Assembly (NCBI RefSeq): GCF_002920635.1
Contig: NZ_PQSR01000016.1
Coordinates: 52,758-116,757, forward strand
Direction of reading: 5' to 3'
DNA length: 64,000 bases
Source: Streptomyces sp. Ru72
Lineage (GTDB): Bacteria > Actinomycetota > Actinomycetes > Streptomycetales > Streptomycetaceae
The number at the start of each line of letters is the position of its first letter. The stretch's first letter is position 1. The position numbers and the translations under genes are program-made. Below the pieces are notes generated by a model. It was not told where the DNA came from. It was given only the letters and a program-made list of their open reading frames with translations, and did no database searches. This document shows positions 1 to 7,994 of the stretch, piece after piece.

Positions 1-6
1 AGGTCA

Positions 7-46
7 GGTCCCACGGGGTCCGACGGGGTCCCACCGGGTCCCACAC
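7..46. repeat. Four 10-bp tandem repeats
   Basis: Four consecutive 10-bp units of the form GGTCCCACGG, with one or two substitutions each, lie in phase at 7, 17, 27 and 37. They sit just upstream of a terminator-like hairpin, so they may belong to the 3' end or trailer of a gene lying left of the window. No function can be assigned. Confidence 0.6.
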
Positions 47-49
47 AGC

Positions 50-81
50 AGGGGCGGCTTCCCGCACGGAGCCGCCCCTTT
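50..81. terminator. Rho-independent terminator-like hairpin
   Basis: Perfect 10-bp arms (AGGGGCGGCT and AGCCGCCCCT) with a 10-nt loop, followed by TT. It probably ends transcription of the gene left of the window, before the nucleoside phosphorylase starts at 167. Confidence 0.6.
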
Positions 82-166
82 CGTGTGCCTGTTGCAGTGC
101 GCGACTCCTGTGCGCGACCCCGGGCTGCGTACGGTGTTCGTACACCCCTCCCACCGGAGCCGCCCC

Positions 167-928
167 ATGACGCAGGAGCTGTCCCCCATCGCCCGCATTC
201 GCCGTACCGGGCTGCCGCCGTACGCGGTGGTCGTGGGCGACCCGGCGCGCGTGGCGACCGTCGCCGCGCTGCTGGAGGGGGCCGAGGAGGTCTCGTACCA
301 CCGCGAGTACCGGGTGTTCACCGGGAGTTGGAAAGGTCTGCCGGTGACGGTGGCCTCGCACGGGGTGGGCGCGCCCGGCGCGATCCTGCTGTTCCAGGAG
401 CTGGCGGACGCGGGGATCCACACCATCCTGCGGTTCGGCACGGCGGGGGCGATGAGGCCGGGGATCGGCGACGGCGACCTGGTGATCGCGGAGGCGGCCG
501 TGCGCGACGACGGCGTCACCCAGCAGCTGCTGCCCCCGGAGTACCCGGCGGTGGCCGCGCCCGAGGCGGTCCTCGCCCTCCAGCGCGCGGCGCGCGAGGC
601 GGGGGTGCCGCATCACCGGGGGGTCGTCTGGACGCGGGCGGCGTTCCAACCGGGGCTGATCCCGCTCGACGTCTACGGCGGGGCGGGTCTGGTCGCGATC
701 GAGATGGAGCTGTCCGCGCTGCTGGTGACCGCCTCGCTGCGCGGGCTGGTCGCGGGTGGGGTGCTCGTGGTGGACGGCGTCAACGCCGACGAACTCGTCG
801 ACGAGGCGTCCCCGTTCTCGGCGGGCGCCTACGACCCGCACCGTGAGGTCGTCGCCCGGGGCGTGGAGCGCGGCGCGGTGGTCTCGCTGGAGGCGCTGCG
901 GCTGCTGGCGGAGGGGGAGGCGGGATGA
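167..928 (+). CDS. Nucleoside phosphorylase (PNP/UDP family)
   Basis: Predicted 253-aa cytoplasmic phosphorylase of the PNP_UDP_1 family, which cleaves a nucleoside with phosphate to base and (deoxy)ribose-1-phosphate. The phosphate-binding GDPAR motif is at residues 24-28. A glycine-rich RFGTAGAM segment and the nucleoside-binding EMEL motif follow. I chose the ATG at 167, with GGAG about 10 nt upstream, rather than the in-frame ATG at 83, whose extra 28 residues do not resemble the family. The stop overlaps the next start (ATGA), so the two genes are translationally coupled. With the downstream deaminase it suggests salvage of a modified purine nucleoside; the exact substrate (uridine, MTA or deoxyadenosine type) cannot be read from the sequence. 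Confidence 0.85.
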   Translation: MTQELSPIARIRRTGLPPYAVVVGDPARVATVAALLEGAEEVSYHREYRVFTGSWKGLPVTVASHGVGAPGAILLFQELADAGIHTILRFGTAGAMRPGIGDGDLVIAEAAVRDDGVTQQLLPPEYPAVAAPEAVLALQRAAREAGVPHHRGVVWTRAAFQPGLIPLDVYGGAGLVAIEMELSALLVTASLRGLVAGGVLVVDGVNADELVDEASPFSAGAYDPHREVVARGVERGAVVSLEALRLLAEGEAG

Positions 929-2229
929 CCGAGCCCGTCGATCTGCTGGTGCACGGCGGTGACGTCCTGACGGTCGACGACGAGGGAACCGTGGTCCGGG
1001 AGGGCGCCGTCGCCGTCCGGGACGGGGTGATTGCCGCTGTCGGGCCGGCCGCGGAGCTGCGAAACCGGTACGCGCCGGACGAGCAGATCGACGCCGGAGG
1101 CTGTCTGGTCCTGCCCGGCCTGGTCAACGCCCACACGCACCTGGCGATGACGCTCCTGCGCGGCAGCGCCGACGACGTCACGCTGCAGGGCTTCCTGGAG
1201 CGCGTGCTGCGCCGCGAGGCCGAGCTGCTGTCGCCGGAGCACGTGGCGGCGGGGGTGCTGGTGGCCGTCGCCGAGAGCGTACGGGCCGGGGTGACCTCGG
1301 CGCTGGACATGTACTGGTTCCACGAGGCGGCCGAGCGAGTCGCGCTGGAGGCGGGCTGGCGGCTGCTGGCCGGGCCGACCTTCATCGACGTCCCGGACTC
1401 CCCCGACGGCAGGGCGTACGGGGAGCGCATGGAGTGGGCGCGCCGGGACCTGGCGGCGCGGGCCGGGGAGCGGCCGGGGTTCCGGCCGGTCGTGTTCGCG
1501 CACTCCGCCTACACCCTGAGCCCGGATCAGCTGACCGGGATCGCCGCGCTGGCGCGGGAGTTCGAAGCGCTGCTGCACCTGCACGCCGCGGAGAACGCGA
1601 CGGAGGTCGCCACTGTGGAGGCTCGGTACGGCAGGCGGCCGGTGGAGCTGCTGGACTCGCTCGGAGTTCTCGGCCCCGATGTGCTGCTCGCGCACGCCGT
1701 CGATCTGACCGGCCCGGAGATCGCCGCGCTGGCCCGCACCGGGACGGCGGTCGCGCACTGTCCGGTGTCCAACCTCAAGCTGGGCTGCGGGATCGCGCCG
1801 GTGCCGCGGCTGCTGGACGCGGGGGTGACCGTCGGGCTCGGCACGGACGGGGCGGTCAGCTCGGGCACGCTGGACGTGTTCGACGCGATGCGGCAGGCGG
1901 CGCTGGTGCACAAGGCGTCCGGTGACCCCACCGTGGTGGGCGCCGAACAGGCGGTGCGGATGGCGACGGTCGAGGGCGCCCGCGCGCTGGGGCTCGGGGA
2001 TCGGCTGGGCTCGCTGGAGGTGGGCAAGCGGGCCGACCTGATCGTGCTCGACCTCGGCCGGCCGCATCTGCGTCCCCGGCACGACGTGTGGTCGACGCTC
2101 GCGTACGCGGCGCACTCCGGGGACGTGCGGGACACGGTCGTCGACGGCCGGATCCTGATGCGGGAGCGGACGCTGAGGACCCTCGACGAGGCGGCGGCGC
2201 TGGAGGCGCTGGAGGCGGTGGGCCAGTGA
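925..2229 (+). CDS. Amidohydrolase, MTA/SAH deaminase-like
   Basis: 434-aa metal-dependent amidohydrolase of the MtaD/TrzN/AtzB group. It deaminates adenine-type nucleosides such as 5'-methylthioadenosine or S-adenosylhomocysteine in characterised relatives. The metal-binding HTH of NAHTHLAMT is at residues 70-72. A central LHLHAAEN segment and a LGTDGAVSS segment supply the other expected metal and catalytic residues. The start overlaps the phosphorylase stop by 4 nt. A deaminase plus phosphorylase pair can convert an aminated purine nucleoside to hypoxanthine and a sugar phosphate. The family also contains guanine and chlorohydrolase enzymes, so the substrate is inferred. Confidence 0.85.
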   Translation: MTEPVDLLVHGGDVLTVDDEGTVVREGAVAVRDGVIAAVGPAAELRNRYAPDEQIDAGGCLVLPGLVNAHTHLAMTLLRGSADDVTLQGFLERVLRREAELLSPEHVAAGVLVAVAESVRAGVTSALDMYWFHEAAERVALEAGWRLLAGPTFIDVPDSPDGRAYGERMEWARRDLAARAGERPGFRPVVFAHSAYTLSPDQLTGIAALAREFEALLHLHAAENATEVATVEARYGRRPVELLDSLGVLGPDVLLAHAVDLTGPEIAALARTGTAVAHCPVSNLKLGCGIAPVPRLLDAGVTVGLGTDGAVSSGTLDVFDAMRQAALVHKASGDPTVVGAEQAVRMATVEGARALGLGDRLGSLEVGKRADLIVLDLGRPHLRPRHDVWSTLAYAAHSGDVRDTVVDGRILMRERTLRTLDEAAALEALEAVGQ

Positions 2230-2347
2230 CCCGCGGCGAGCCCGAGAGCGGCCCCGCCGAGCCCACGGCGGGCGGCCCCCGGTGTGTGGCGAGGTGACAT
2301 CGGAGATCCTGGTTCCGTTCAGCCCGTCGACCCCGATAATGGCGCCG

Positions 2348-2362
2348 AGACATCGGATGTCT
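2348..2362. promoter_or_regulatory. Perfect palindrome, likely FadR/GntR operator
   Basis: AGACATC-G-GATGTCT is a perfect 15-bp palindrome 20 nt before the ATG of the GntR-family gene at 2383. The position and the half-site style fit autoregulation by an FCD-type regulator. This is inferred from location and symmetry only. Confidence 0.5.
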
Positions 2363-2382
2363 GAGCATCTGGGAGGCACACC

Positions 2383-3054
2383 ATGGCAGTCACCGACGAG
2401 GCGATCGAGAAGATCAAGGAAATGATCGTCTCCGGTGCGCTGCGCCCGGGCGACCGCCTGCCCAAGGAGAGCGAGCTGGCCGCGGAGCTGGGGCTGTCCC
2501 GCAACTCGCTGCGCGAGGCCGTGCGCGCCCTGTCGCTGATCCGCATCCTGGACGTGCGGCAGGGCGACGGCACCTATGTCACGAGCCTCGACCCCCAGCT
2601 GCTGCTGGAGGCGATGAGCTTCGTCGTGGACTTCCACCGCGACGACACCGTGCTGGAGTTCCTCGCGGTGCGCCGCATCCTGGAGCCGGCCGCGACGGCC
2701 ATGGCTGCCTCCCGCATCAGCGAGCAGCAACTGGACGCACTGACCGCCCAGTTGGACAAGCTCGGCGCCGAACCGTCGGTGGAGCAGCTGGTCGCCTCCG
2801 ATCTGGAGTTCCACCGGGGGATCGTGCAGAGCTCCGGCAACTCGGTGCTGTGCTCGCTGCTTGACGGCCTGTCCGGGCCCACGACGCGAGCCCGCATCTG
2901 GCGCGGCCTCACCCAGGAGGACGCGGTCGGCCGCACCCTGCGCGAGCACCGCGCGATCCTCGGCGCCCTGCGCGACCGTGACGCCGAGGCGGCCCGCTCC
3001 TGGGCGACCGTGCACATCGCGTCCGTCGAGCAGTGGCTGCGCTCGACCCTGTGA
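2383..3054 (+). CDS. FadR/GntR-family transcriptional regulator (FCD)
   Basis: 223-aa regulator. The N-terminal winged helix (about residues 1-68) carries the GALRPGDRLPKESELAAELG and SRNSLREAVRAL segments typical of the GntR family. The C-terminal FCD ligand-binding domain contains the usual metal/ligand residues, for example SDLEFHRGIV and a late REHRAIL histidine. GGAGG lies 10 nt before the ATG. It follows the deaminase by 153 nt on the same strand. A perfect palindrome just upstream suggests autoregulation. FCD members usually sense small carboxylates or sugar acids; the ligand is unknown. Confidence 0.85.
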   Translation: MAVTDEAIEKIKEMIVSGALRPGDRLPKESELAAELGLSRNSLREAVRALSLIRILDVRQGDGTYVTSLDPQLLLEAMSFVVDFHRDDTVLEFLAVRRILEPAATAMAASRISEQQLDALTAQLDKLGAEPSVEQLVASDLEFHRGIVQSSGNSVLCSLLDGLSGPTTRARIWRGLTQEDAVGRTLREHRAILGALRDRDAEAARSWATVHIASVEQWLRSTL

Positions 3055-3231
3055 GGCCCATGGTGTGGGCCACCTGTGCGGCGTGCCGGGCCGGTAGGCG
3101 ATCATGGGTGTTCGACGGCCCCGGACGGGGCAGTCATCCGTTCACTCCCCCGTGGCAGGGGACTGCGGGCGCCCCCGCCGCACGCCGTAAGGTTGGGGCG
3201 TACGTGAGGGCACGTCGGAAGGAGGCGCTGG

Positions 3232-4206
3232 GTGATCGAGCTCGAGGGGGTTCCCGAGCTGATCGACCCGGTCATGGTGGCCGCGTTCGAGGGCTGGAAC
3301 GATGCCGGCGACGCCGCCTCCACCGCGGTCGCGCATCTGGACAGGGAATGGAAGGGCGAGGTCTTCGCGGCGCTGGACGCCGAGGACTACTACGACTTCC
3401 AGGTGAACCGCCCCACAGTGTTCATGGAGGCCGGGGTCCGCAAGATCACCTGGCCCACGACCCGGCTCTCGGTGGTCCGCGTCGGCGGTGAGAAGCCCCG
3501 CGACCTGGTGCTGGTCCGCGGCATCGAACCGTCGATGCGCTGGCGCTCGTTCTGCAACGAGCTGCTGGGCTTCGCCCACGAGCTGGGCGTGGAGCTGGTG
3601 GTGATCCTCGGCGCCCTGCTCGGCGACACCCCGCACACGCGTCCGGTCCCGATCAGCGGGACCACGTCCGACCCGGACCTGGCCCGCCGGATGGACCTGG
3701 AGGAGACCAAGTACGAGGGCCCCACGGGAATCGTGGGCGTCCTTCAGGAAGCGTGCACGCACGCGGGCGTGCCGGCCGTGTCGCTGTGGGCGGCGGTCCC
3801 GCACTACGTGTCGCAGCCGCCGAACCCCAAGGCCACGCTGGCGCTCCTGAACCGTCTGGAGGACCTCCTCGACCTGCGCATCCCGCTCGGCGAACTGCCG
3901 GAGGACGCGCGCGCCTGGCAGCTGGGCGTGGACCAGCTGGCCGCCGAGGACAGCGAGGTCGCCGAGTACGTGCAGACGCTGGAGGAGGCCCGGGACACCG
4001 CCGAGCTGCCGGAGGCGTCGGGTGAGGCGATCGCCCGCGAGTTCGAGCGGTATCTGCGGCGACGGGACGTCAGCCCGCCCGGCGGGCACGCCACGGCGGA
4101 CGGCGGCGAGGGGGGCCCGTTCCTGCGGGACAACCCCGGCGGTCGTCCGCGGCCGCCGAAGCCGCCGCGGCCGGGCGGCGAGGACGAGGACTCGCCGGAG
4201 GACTGA
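3232..4206 (+). CDS. PAC2 family protein
   Basis: 324-aa member of the PAC2 (proteasome assembly chaperone 2-like) family, widespread in Actinobacteria and of uncertain function there. Typical segments are VMVAAFEGWNDAGDAA near the N-terminus, a middle GALLGDTPHTRPVP loop and a C-terminal acidic LAAEDSEVAEYVQTLE segment. The tail beyond about residue 275 is rich in Gly, Pro and Asp and is probably disordered. The start is GTG 3232, preceded by GGAAGGAGG. It is convergent with mshC and separated from it by a strong hairpin. Confidence 0.8.
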   Translation: MIELEGVPELIDPVMVAAFEGWNDAGDAASTAVAHLDREWKGEVFAALDAEDYYDFQVNRPTVFMEAGVRKITWPTTRLSVVRVGGEKPRDLVLVRGIEPSMRWRSFCNELLGFAHELGVELVVILGALLGDTPHTRPVPISGTTSDPDLARRMDLEETKYEGPTGIVGVLQEACTHAGVPAVSLWAAVPHYVSQPPNPKATLALLNRLEDLLDLRIPLGELPEDARAWQLGVDQLAAEDSEVAEYVQTLEEARDTAELPEASGEAIAREFERYLRRRDVSPPGGHATADGGEGGPFLRDNPGGRPRPPKPPRPGGEDEDSPED

Positions 4207-4240
4207 GAGGGGCGGTGCGCGACTGCGCACCGCCCCTCTT
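4207..4240. terminator. Bidirectional terminator between PAC2 gene and mshC
   Basis: Perfect 14-bp arms (GAGGGGCGGTGCGC and its complement) with a 4-nt loop and a terminal TT, placed between two converging genes. Confidence 0.8.
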
Positions 4241-4259
4241 CATACCGGCGGAAAGAGGC

Positions 4260-5489
4260 TCAGAGAGCCACGCCGAGCAGCGCGTCCACGGCCCGCGACA
4301 CGACACCGGGCGCCCCGGTGTCCGTGCCGCCGCTCTCCTCCTGGAGTGCCACCCAGCGGTCGACCGCGGCGAGCGCGGAGGGTGCGTCGAGGTCGTTCGC
4401 GAGGGCGTCGCGGATCTCCTCGACGAGCGCGTCGGCGGAGGGGCCGTCGGGCCGGGAGACGGCGGCACGCCAGCGGTCGAGCCGCGCCACTGCGTCCTGG
4501 AGGACCTGGTCGGTCCACTCCCAGTCGGACCGGTAGTGGTGGGCGTGCAGCGCGAGCCGGATGGCAGCCGGGTCGACGCCGTCGCGGCGGAGCCGGGAGA
4601 CGAAGACGAGGTTGCCCTTGGACTTGGACATCTTCTCGCCGTCCAGGGCCACCATGCCGGCGTGGACGTACGCCTTGGCCATGGGGAACTCGCCCGTCAG
4701 CACCTGGGCGTGCGAGGCGCCCATCTCGTGGTGCGGGAAGGCCAGGTCGGAGCCGCCGCCCTGGACGTCGAAGCCCATGCCCAGGTGGTCCAGGGCGATG
4801 GCCACGCACTCGATGTGCCAGCCGGGGCGGCCGCGGCCGAGCGAACCGCCGTCCCAGCTGGGCTCGCCGTCGCGGGCGGCCATCCACAGCATCGGGTCGA
4901 GCGGGCTCTTCTTGCCGGGCCGGTCGGGGTCGCCGCCGCGCTCCGCGGAGAGCAGGCGCATGGCGGCGGCGTCCAGGCGGGAGACCTTGCCGAAGTCGGG
5001 GTCGGACTCGACGGAGAAGTAGACGTCGCCTTCGAGTTCGTACGCGGCCCCGAGGTCCCGGAGGCGCTCGACCAGCGGGACGATGCCGGGTATCGCCTCC
5101 ACGGCGCCCACGTAGTGCCGCGGTGGCAGCATCCTCAGGGCGGTCATGTCCTCGCGGAACAGCGTGGTCTCCCGCTCGGCGAGAGCCACCCAGTCGACGT
5201 TGTCGCGCTGGGCGCGCTCGAGGAGGGGGTCGTCGACGTCGGTGACGTTCTGCACGTAGTGGACCTGGCGCTTGGTGTCGAGCCACACGCGCTGAACGAG
5301 GTCGAACGCGTTGTAGGTCGCCGCGTGACCCATGTGGGTCGCGTCGTACGGGGTGATCCCGCAGACGTAGATACGGGCGACGGGACCGGGGTCGAGGGTG
5401 ACGAGGCCGCCGGTCGCGGTGTCGTGGATCCTCAGGTCGCGGCCCTGACCAGGCAGGGCGGGGACCTCGGAAGCGGGCCAGGCATGCAT
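4260..5489 (-). CDS. mshC: Mycothiol biosynthesis cysteine ligase MshC
   Basis: 409-aa L-cysteine:1D-myo-inositol 2-amino-2-deoxy-alpha-D-glucopyranoside ligase, the ATP-dependent step that joins cysteine to GlcN-Ins in mycothiol synthesis. It is a paralogue of cysteinyl-tRNA synthetase. Visible features are the zinc-ligand Cys at residue 43 ([15 protein letters not shown]), the HxGH nucleotide motif at 52-55, the [12 protein letters not shown] zinc segment and the KMSKS loop. The start MHAWPASEV gives the length expected for actinobacterial MshC; an in-frame ATG 43 codons upstream adds unrelated sequence. Mycothiol is the main low-molecular-weight thiol of Actinobacteria, so this gene supports the taxonomic assignment. 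Confidence 0.96.
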   Translation of the reverse strand: MHAWPASEVPALPGQGRDLRIHDTATGGLVTLDPGPVARIYVCGITPYDATHMGHAATYNAFDLVQRVWLDTKRQVHYVQNVTDVDDPLLERAQRDNVDWVALAERETTLFREDMTALRMLPPRHYVGAVEAIPGIVPLVERLRDLGAAYELEGDVYFSVESDPDFGKVSRLDAAAMRLLSAERGGDPDRPGKKSPLDPMLWMAARDGEPSWDGGSLGRGRPGWHIECVAIALDHLGMGFDVQGGGSDLAFPHHEMGASHAQVLTGEFPMAKAYVHAGMVALDGEKMSKSKGNLVFVSRLRRDGVDPAAIRLALHAHHYRSDWEWTDQVLQDAVARLDRWRAAVSRPDGPSADALVEEIRDALANDLDAPSALAAVDRWVALQEESGGTDTGAPGVVSRAVDALLGVAL

Positions 5490-5749
5490 GTCATGAGCGT
5501 AACCGGCGGGAAGTTCTGTCCACGAACCGGATCGGGCGCAAGGGCGGCGAATGACCGGGAAGACGCTCTTGCGGGAACCCGGCCGGTGTGCACGCCCACC
5601 CCGCGTGGCTGCGGGCAAGTCGCGCCGCGCTGCGGCACGGGTGGGCGCCGGGGCCCTGCTCGAAGTGCTCGGGGGAGGCGCCCGGGAGGCGTCCCGCCGG
5701 CGCCGGGAGGCGCGACCACCCCCCGGTCAGTCCCGGTGAGCGGTGCCAC

Positions 5750-6568
5750 TCACACCGGCGGCCACGGAATCGCCGGCCACTGCCCGCTCGGCTCCGGATG
5801 CCGGCCCGACTCCAGCAGCGCCTCCACCCGGGCCCGCGTCGCCCGAAGCTCCGCGGGGGTGATCAGTGCGGCCAGGCGGGTGGCGAGGGCGCCCCCTTCC
5901 AGCAGGCCGTCCTTCAGGCCTTTCAGCACCTCCACCGCCTCCCCCGTCAGGGGCTCCCCCGCCCACCCCCACAGCAGCGTCCGCAGTTTGTCCTCGACGT
6001 TGAACGTGACCCCGTGGTCGATCCCGTACAGCCGCCCTTCGGCGGCCGGCAGCAGATGGCCACCCTTGCGGTCCGCGTTGTTGATGACCGCGTCCAGGAC
6101 GGCGAGCCGCCGCAGCCGCTCGTCGTCGGCGTGCACGAGCAGCGCCGTCTCGCCGTCGCCGACCTCCGCGAGACCGATCGCCTTCCAGCCCGGCTCGGGC
6201 TCCTCGCCGTCCACCAGGGCGAGGAGCTCACCGTCGGGCACGACCTCCACCCACAGCTGGCACATGCCCTCGCCGTACGGGCCGTCGCGCAGCACGGTGG
6301 GCGGCACGAGCCCCCAGCCGGTCGCCTCGGAGACCTCGTAGGCGGCCACCTCGCGCTGGGCCAGCGTCCCGTCCGGGAAGTCCCACAGGGGCCGCTCCCC
6401 GGCGACGGGCTTGTAGACGCAGGTGGCTTCCCGGCCGTCGTAGGAGACCGTGCAGTACAGCGCCGCGTTGGACGCGTCGCGGATGCGGCCGCGCACGGTC
6501 AGCTCGCCCTCGGCGAGCAGTTCGGCCGTGGTCACGCTCCGCGGCGGTATCCGTTCTGGCGCGGACAT
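5750..6568 (-). CDS. SCO1664-family protein, PI3/PI4-kinase-like fold
   Basis: 272-aa protein of an actinobacterial family usually encoded beside mshC. The segments NNADRKGGHLL and YGIDHGVTFN match the catalytic and metal-binding loops of the PI3/PI4-kinase-like (HipA-like) fold. An N-terminal CVYKPVAGERPLWDFPDGTLAQREVAAYE stretch resembles an ATP-binding lysine followed by a glutamate helix. The ATG at 6568 has GGAAGGA upstream and overlaps the end of the DUF3090 gene by 37 nt, indicating coupling. No substrate is known. Its position next to an inositol-glycoside ligase makes an inositol-related phosphoryl acceptor an attractive but unproven idea. Confidence 0.8.
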   Translation of the reverse strand: MSAPERIPPRSVTTAELLAEGELTVRGRIRDASNAALYCTVSYDGREATCVYKPVAGERPLWDFPDGTLAQREVAAYEVSEATGWGLVPPTVLRDGPYGEGMCQLWVEVVPDGELLALVDGEEPEPGWKAIGLAEVGDGETALLVHADDERLRRLAVLDAVINNADRKGGHLLPAAEGRLYGIDHGVTFNVEDKLRTLLWGWAGEPLTGEAVEVLKGLKDGLLEGGALATRLAALITPAELRATRARVEALLESGRHPEPSGQWPAIPWPPV

Positions 6569-7123
6569 ACGTGTCCTTCCGGGTCGAGCGGGAGGCTGCA
6601 CAGCGGGCACGGCGGCCGCCCGGCGTTGACGACGTCGAGTGCGCGCTTGGCGAAGGCTCTGGCCTGCGCGCCGGTGAGCCGGACCCGGAGCATCGGCGGA
6701 CCGTTCTCCTCGTCCTGCAGCAGCCGCTCCTCGGCCTCGGCGAGGTCCTCCTCGGAGTCGGCCTCCAGCTCGACGAGGGCCTGGGCCTCGACGATCATGC
6801 GCTGCTCCTCGGCGTCCCAGGCGAGCGCCATGGTGCCGACGCGGAACTCCTCCTCGATGGGGGGTCTCCAGGGGGGCCGTGTCGGCGATCTCCGCGGGGG
6901 CCACGGCGGGGACGGCGGCGCTGCCGCCGCTGCGCCGCACGACCTCGTCCAGCAGTTCGTCCATGCGCTCGGCGAGCGCCGCGACCTGGGTCTTCTCCAG
7001 GGACACGCTGGTCACCCGGGGTCCGGCCGAGGCCTGCAGGAAGAAGGTACGGCGCCCGGGCAGCCCGACCGTACCGGCCACGAAGCGGTCCGGGGGGTCG
7101 TAGAGGAACACCTGACGGGACAC
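6532..7123 (-). pseudogene. DUF3090 protein, broken by a 1-nt frameshift
   Basis: Codes for a DUF3090 family protein (about 195 aa, common in Actinobacteria, function unknown), but in two frames. The first 86 codons from GTG 7123 (SRQVFLYDPPDRFVAGTVG, ending DTAPLETP) are in one frame. The rest (IEEEFRVGTMALAWDAEEQ to the C-terminal CPLCSLPLDPEGHVCPRQ) is in another. The switch falls in a run of six G on the top strand (6859-6864); removing one base restores a 196-aa protein with the expected CxxC-type C-terminus. GGAG precedes the GTG. This is either a homopolymer sequencing error or a genuine inactivating mutation. The upstream phosphatase and downstream kinase-like gene belong to the same conserved cluster. 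Confidence 0.8.
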
Positions 7124-7181
7124 GTCCTGTCTCCATTGGATCGGGGTCGGGACCGGCGGACCGCGCCGGTCCTGTGGGGTT

Positions 7182-7241
7182 GCTGACAACTACGCTGAAC
7201 AACTACTGCGCTCGTTCGACCGCTTCACCCTACTGCGCTCG
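7182..7241. repeat. Short direct repeats upstream of the DUF3090 gene
   Basis: GCTGACAACTAC (7182) and GCTGAACAACTAC (7194) are tandem, followed by two copies of CTACTGCGCTCG at 7203 and 7230. They lie between the phosphatase stop and the DUF3090 start, where a promoter or regulator site could be. No function is shown. Confidence 0.5.
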
Positions 7242-7245
7242 ACGA

Positions 7246-7932
7246 TCACGGTGCGCCCGCACCGCCTCCGACCGTGGCGTCCGGATCCGAGGCTTCCGGA
7301 CGCGGCACGAGGGAGGAGAAATCGCCGGTGTCGCCGAGACGAACGAGAAATGGCCGCAGCCGGGTGTAACGGATCGCGGTGATGGAACACGGTTCCACGG
7401 AGATCCGCTGGAAGAGGTCGAGATGAAGTCCGAGTGCGTCCGCGACGAGAGACTTGATGACGTCGCCGTGCGAGCACATGAGGTAGACGGCGTCGGCGCC
7501 GTGGTCGCGCTCCACCCGCGCGTTCCACTCCCGTACGGCCTCCGCGGCCCGGGTCGCCATCGCCCGCATCGACTCGCCGCCGGGGAACGCGGCCGCCGAC
7601 GGGTGCGCCTGGACGACCTCCATCAGCGGCTCGTCCTTCAGCTCGGCGAGCTTGCGCCCGGACCAGTCGCCGTAGTGGCACTCGCCGATCCGGTCGTCGG
7701 TGTGGACGCGCAGCCCGGGACGGGCGTCGAGGAGCGGCTGGACGGTCTCCTCGCAGCGCTGCAGGGGACTGGTGACGACTTCGGCGATGGGCAGCTCCGC
7801 GAGCCGCCCGGGCAGGGCCGCGGCCTGCGCGGTGCCGCGTTCGTCGAGGGCGACGCCGGGCGTCCAGCCGGCGAGCAGTCCCGCGGTGTTGGCGGTGGAG
7901 CGTCCGTGCCGGACGAGGAGCAACGTGGGCAT
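7246..7932 (-). CDS. Histidine phosphatase family protein (MSMEG_4193-like)
   Basis: 228-aa member of the histidine phosphatase (phosphoglycerate mutase-like) superfamily. The phosphohistidine motif LLVRHGRSTAN is at the N-terminus, and the second catalytic histidine is in MCSHGDVIKSL. I start at ATG 7932 (MPTLLLVRHG); an in-frame start nine codons upstream is possible, and neither has a clear Shine-Dalgarno sequence. The gene order phosphatase, DUF3090, kinase-like, mshC also occurs around mshC in mycobacteria, so it probably works with that cluster. The phosphatase substrate is unknown. Confidence 0.88.
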   Translation of the reverse strand: MPTLLLVRHGRSTANTAGLLAGWTPGVALDERGTAQAAALPGRLAELPIAEVVTSPLQRCEETVQPLLDARPGLRVHTDDRIGECHYGDWSGRKLAELKDEPLMEVVQAHPSAAAFPGGESMRAMATRAAEAVREWNARVERDHGADAVYLMCSHGDVIKSLVADALGLHLDLFQRISVEPCSITAIRYTRLRPFLVRLGDTGDFSSLVPRPEASDPDATVGGGAGAP

Positions 7933-7994
7933 GACGACCAGCCTAGGTCGTGTCGTCAAACCCCCGCCGATGCCCGGGTGCCGGAGAAGGGAGA

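Noticed and set aside
5490..5749. Possible extra small gene between mshC and the kinase-like gene
   Set aside because: Open frames here have no ribosome binding site and lack a plausible protein; likely promoter and trailer.
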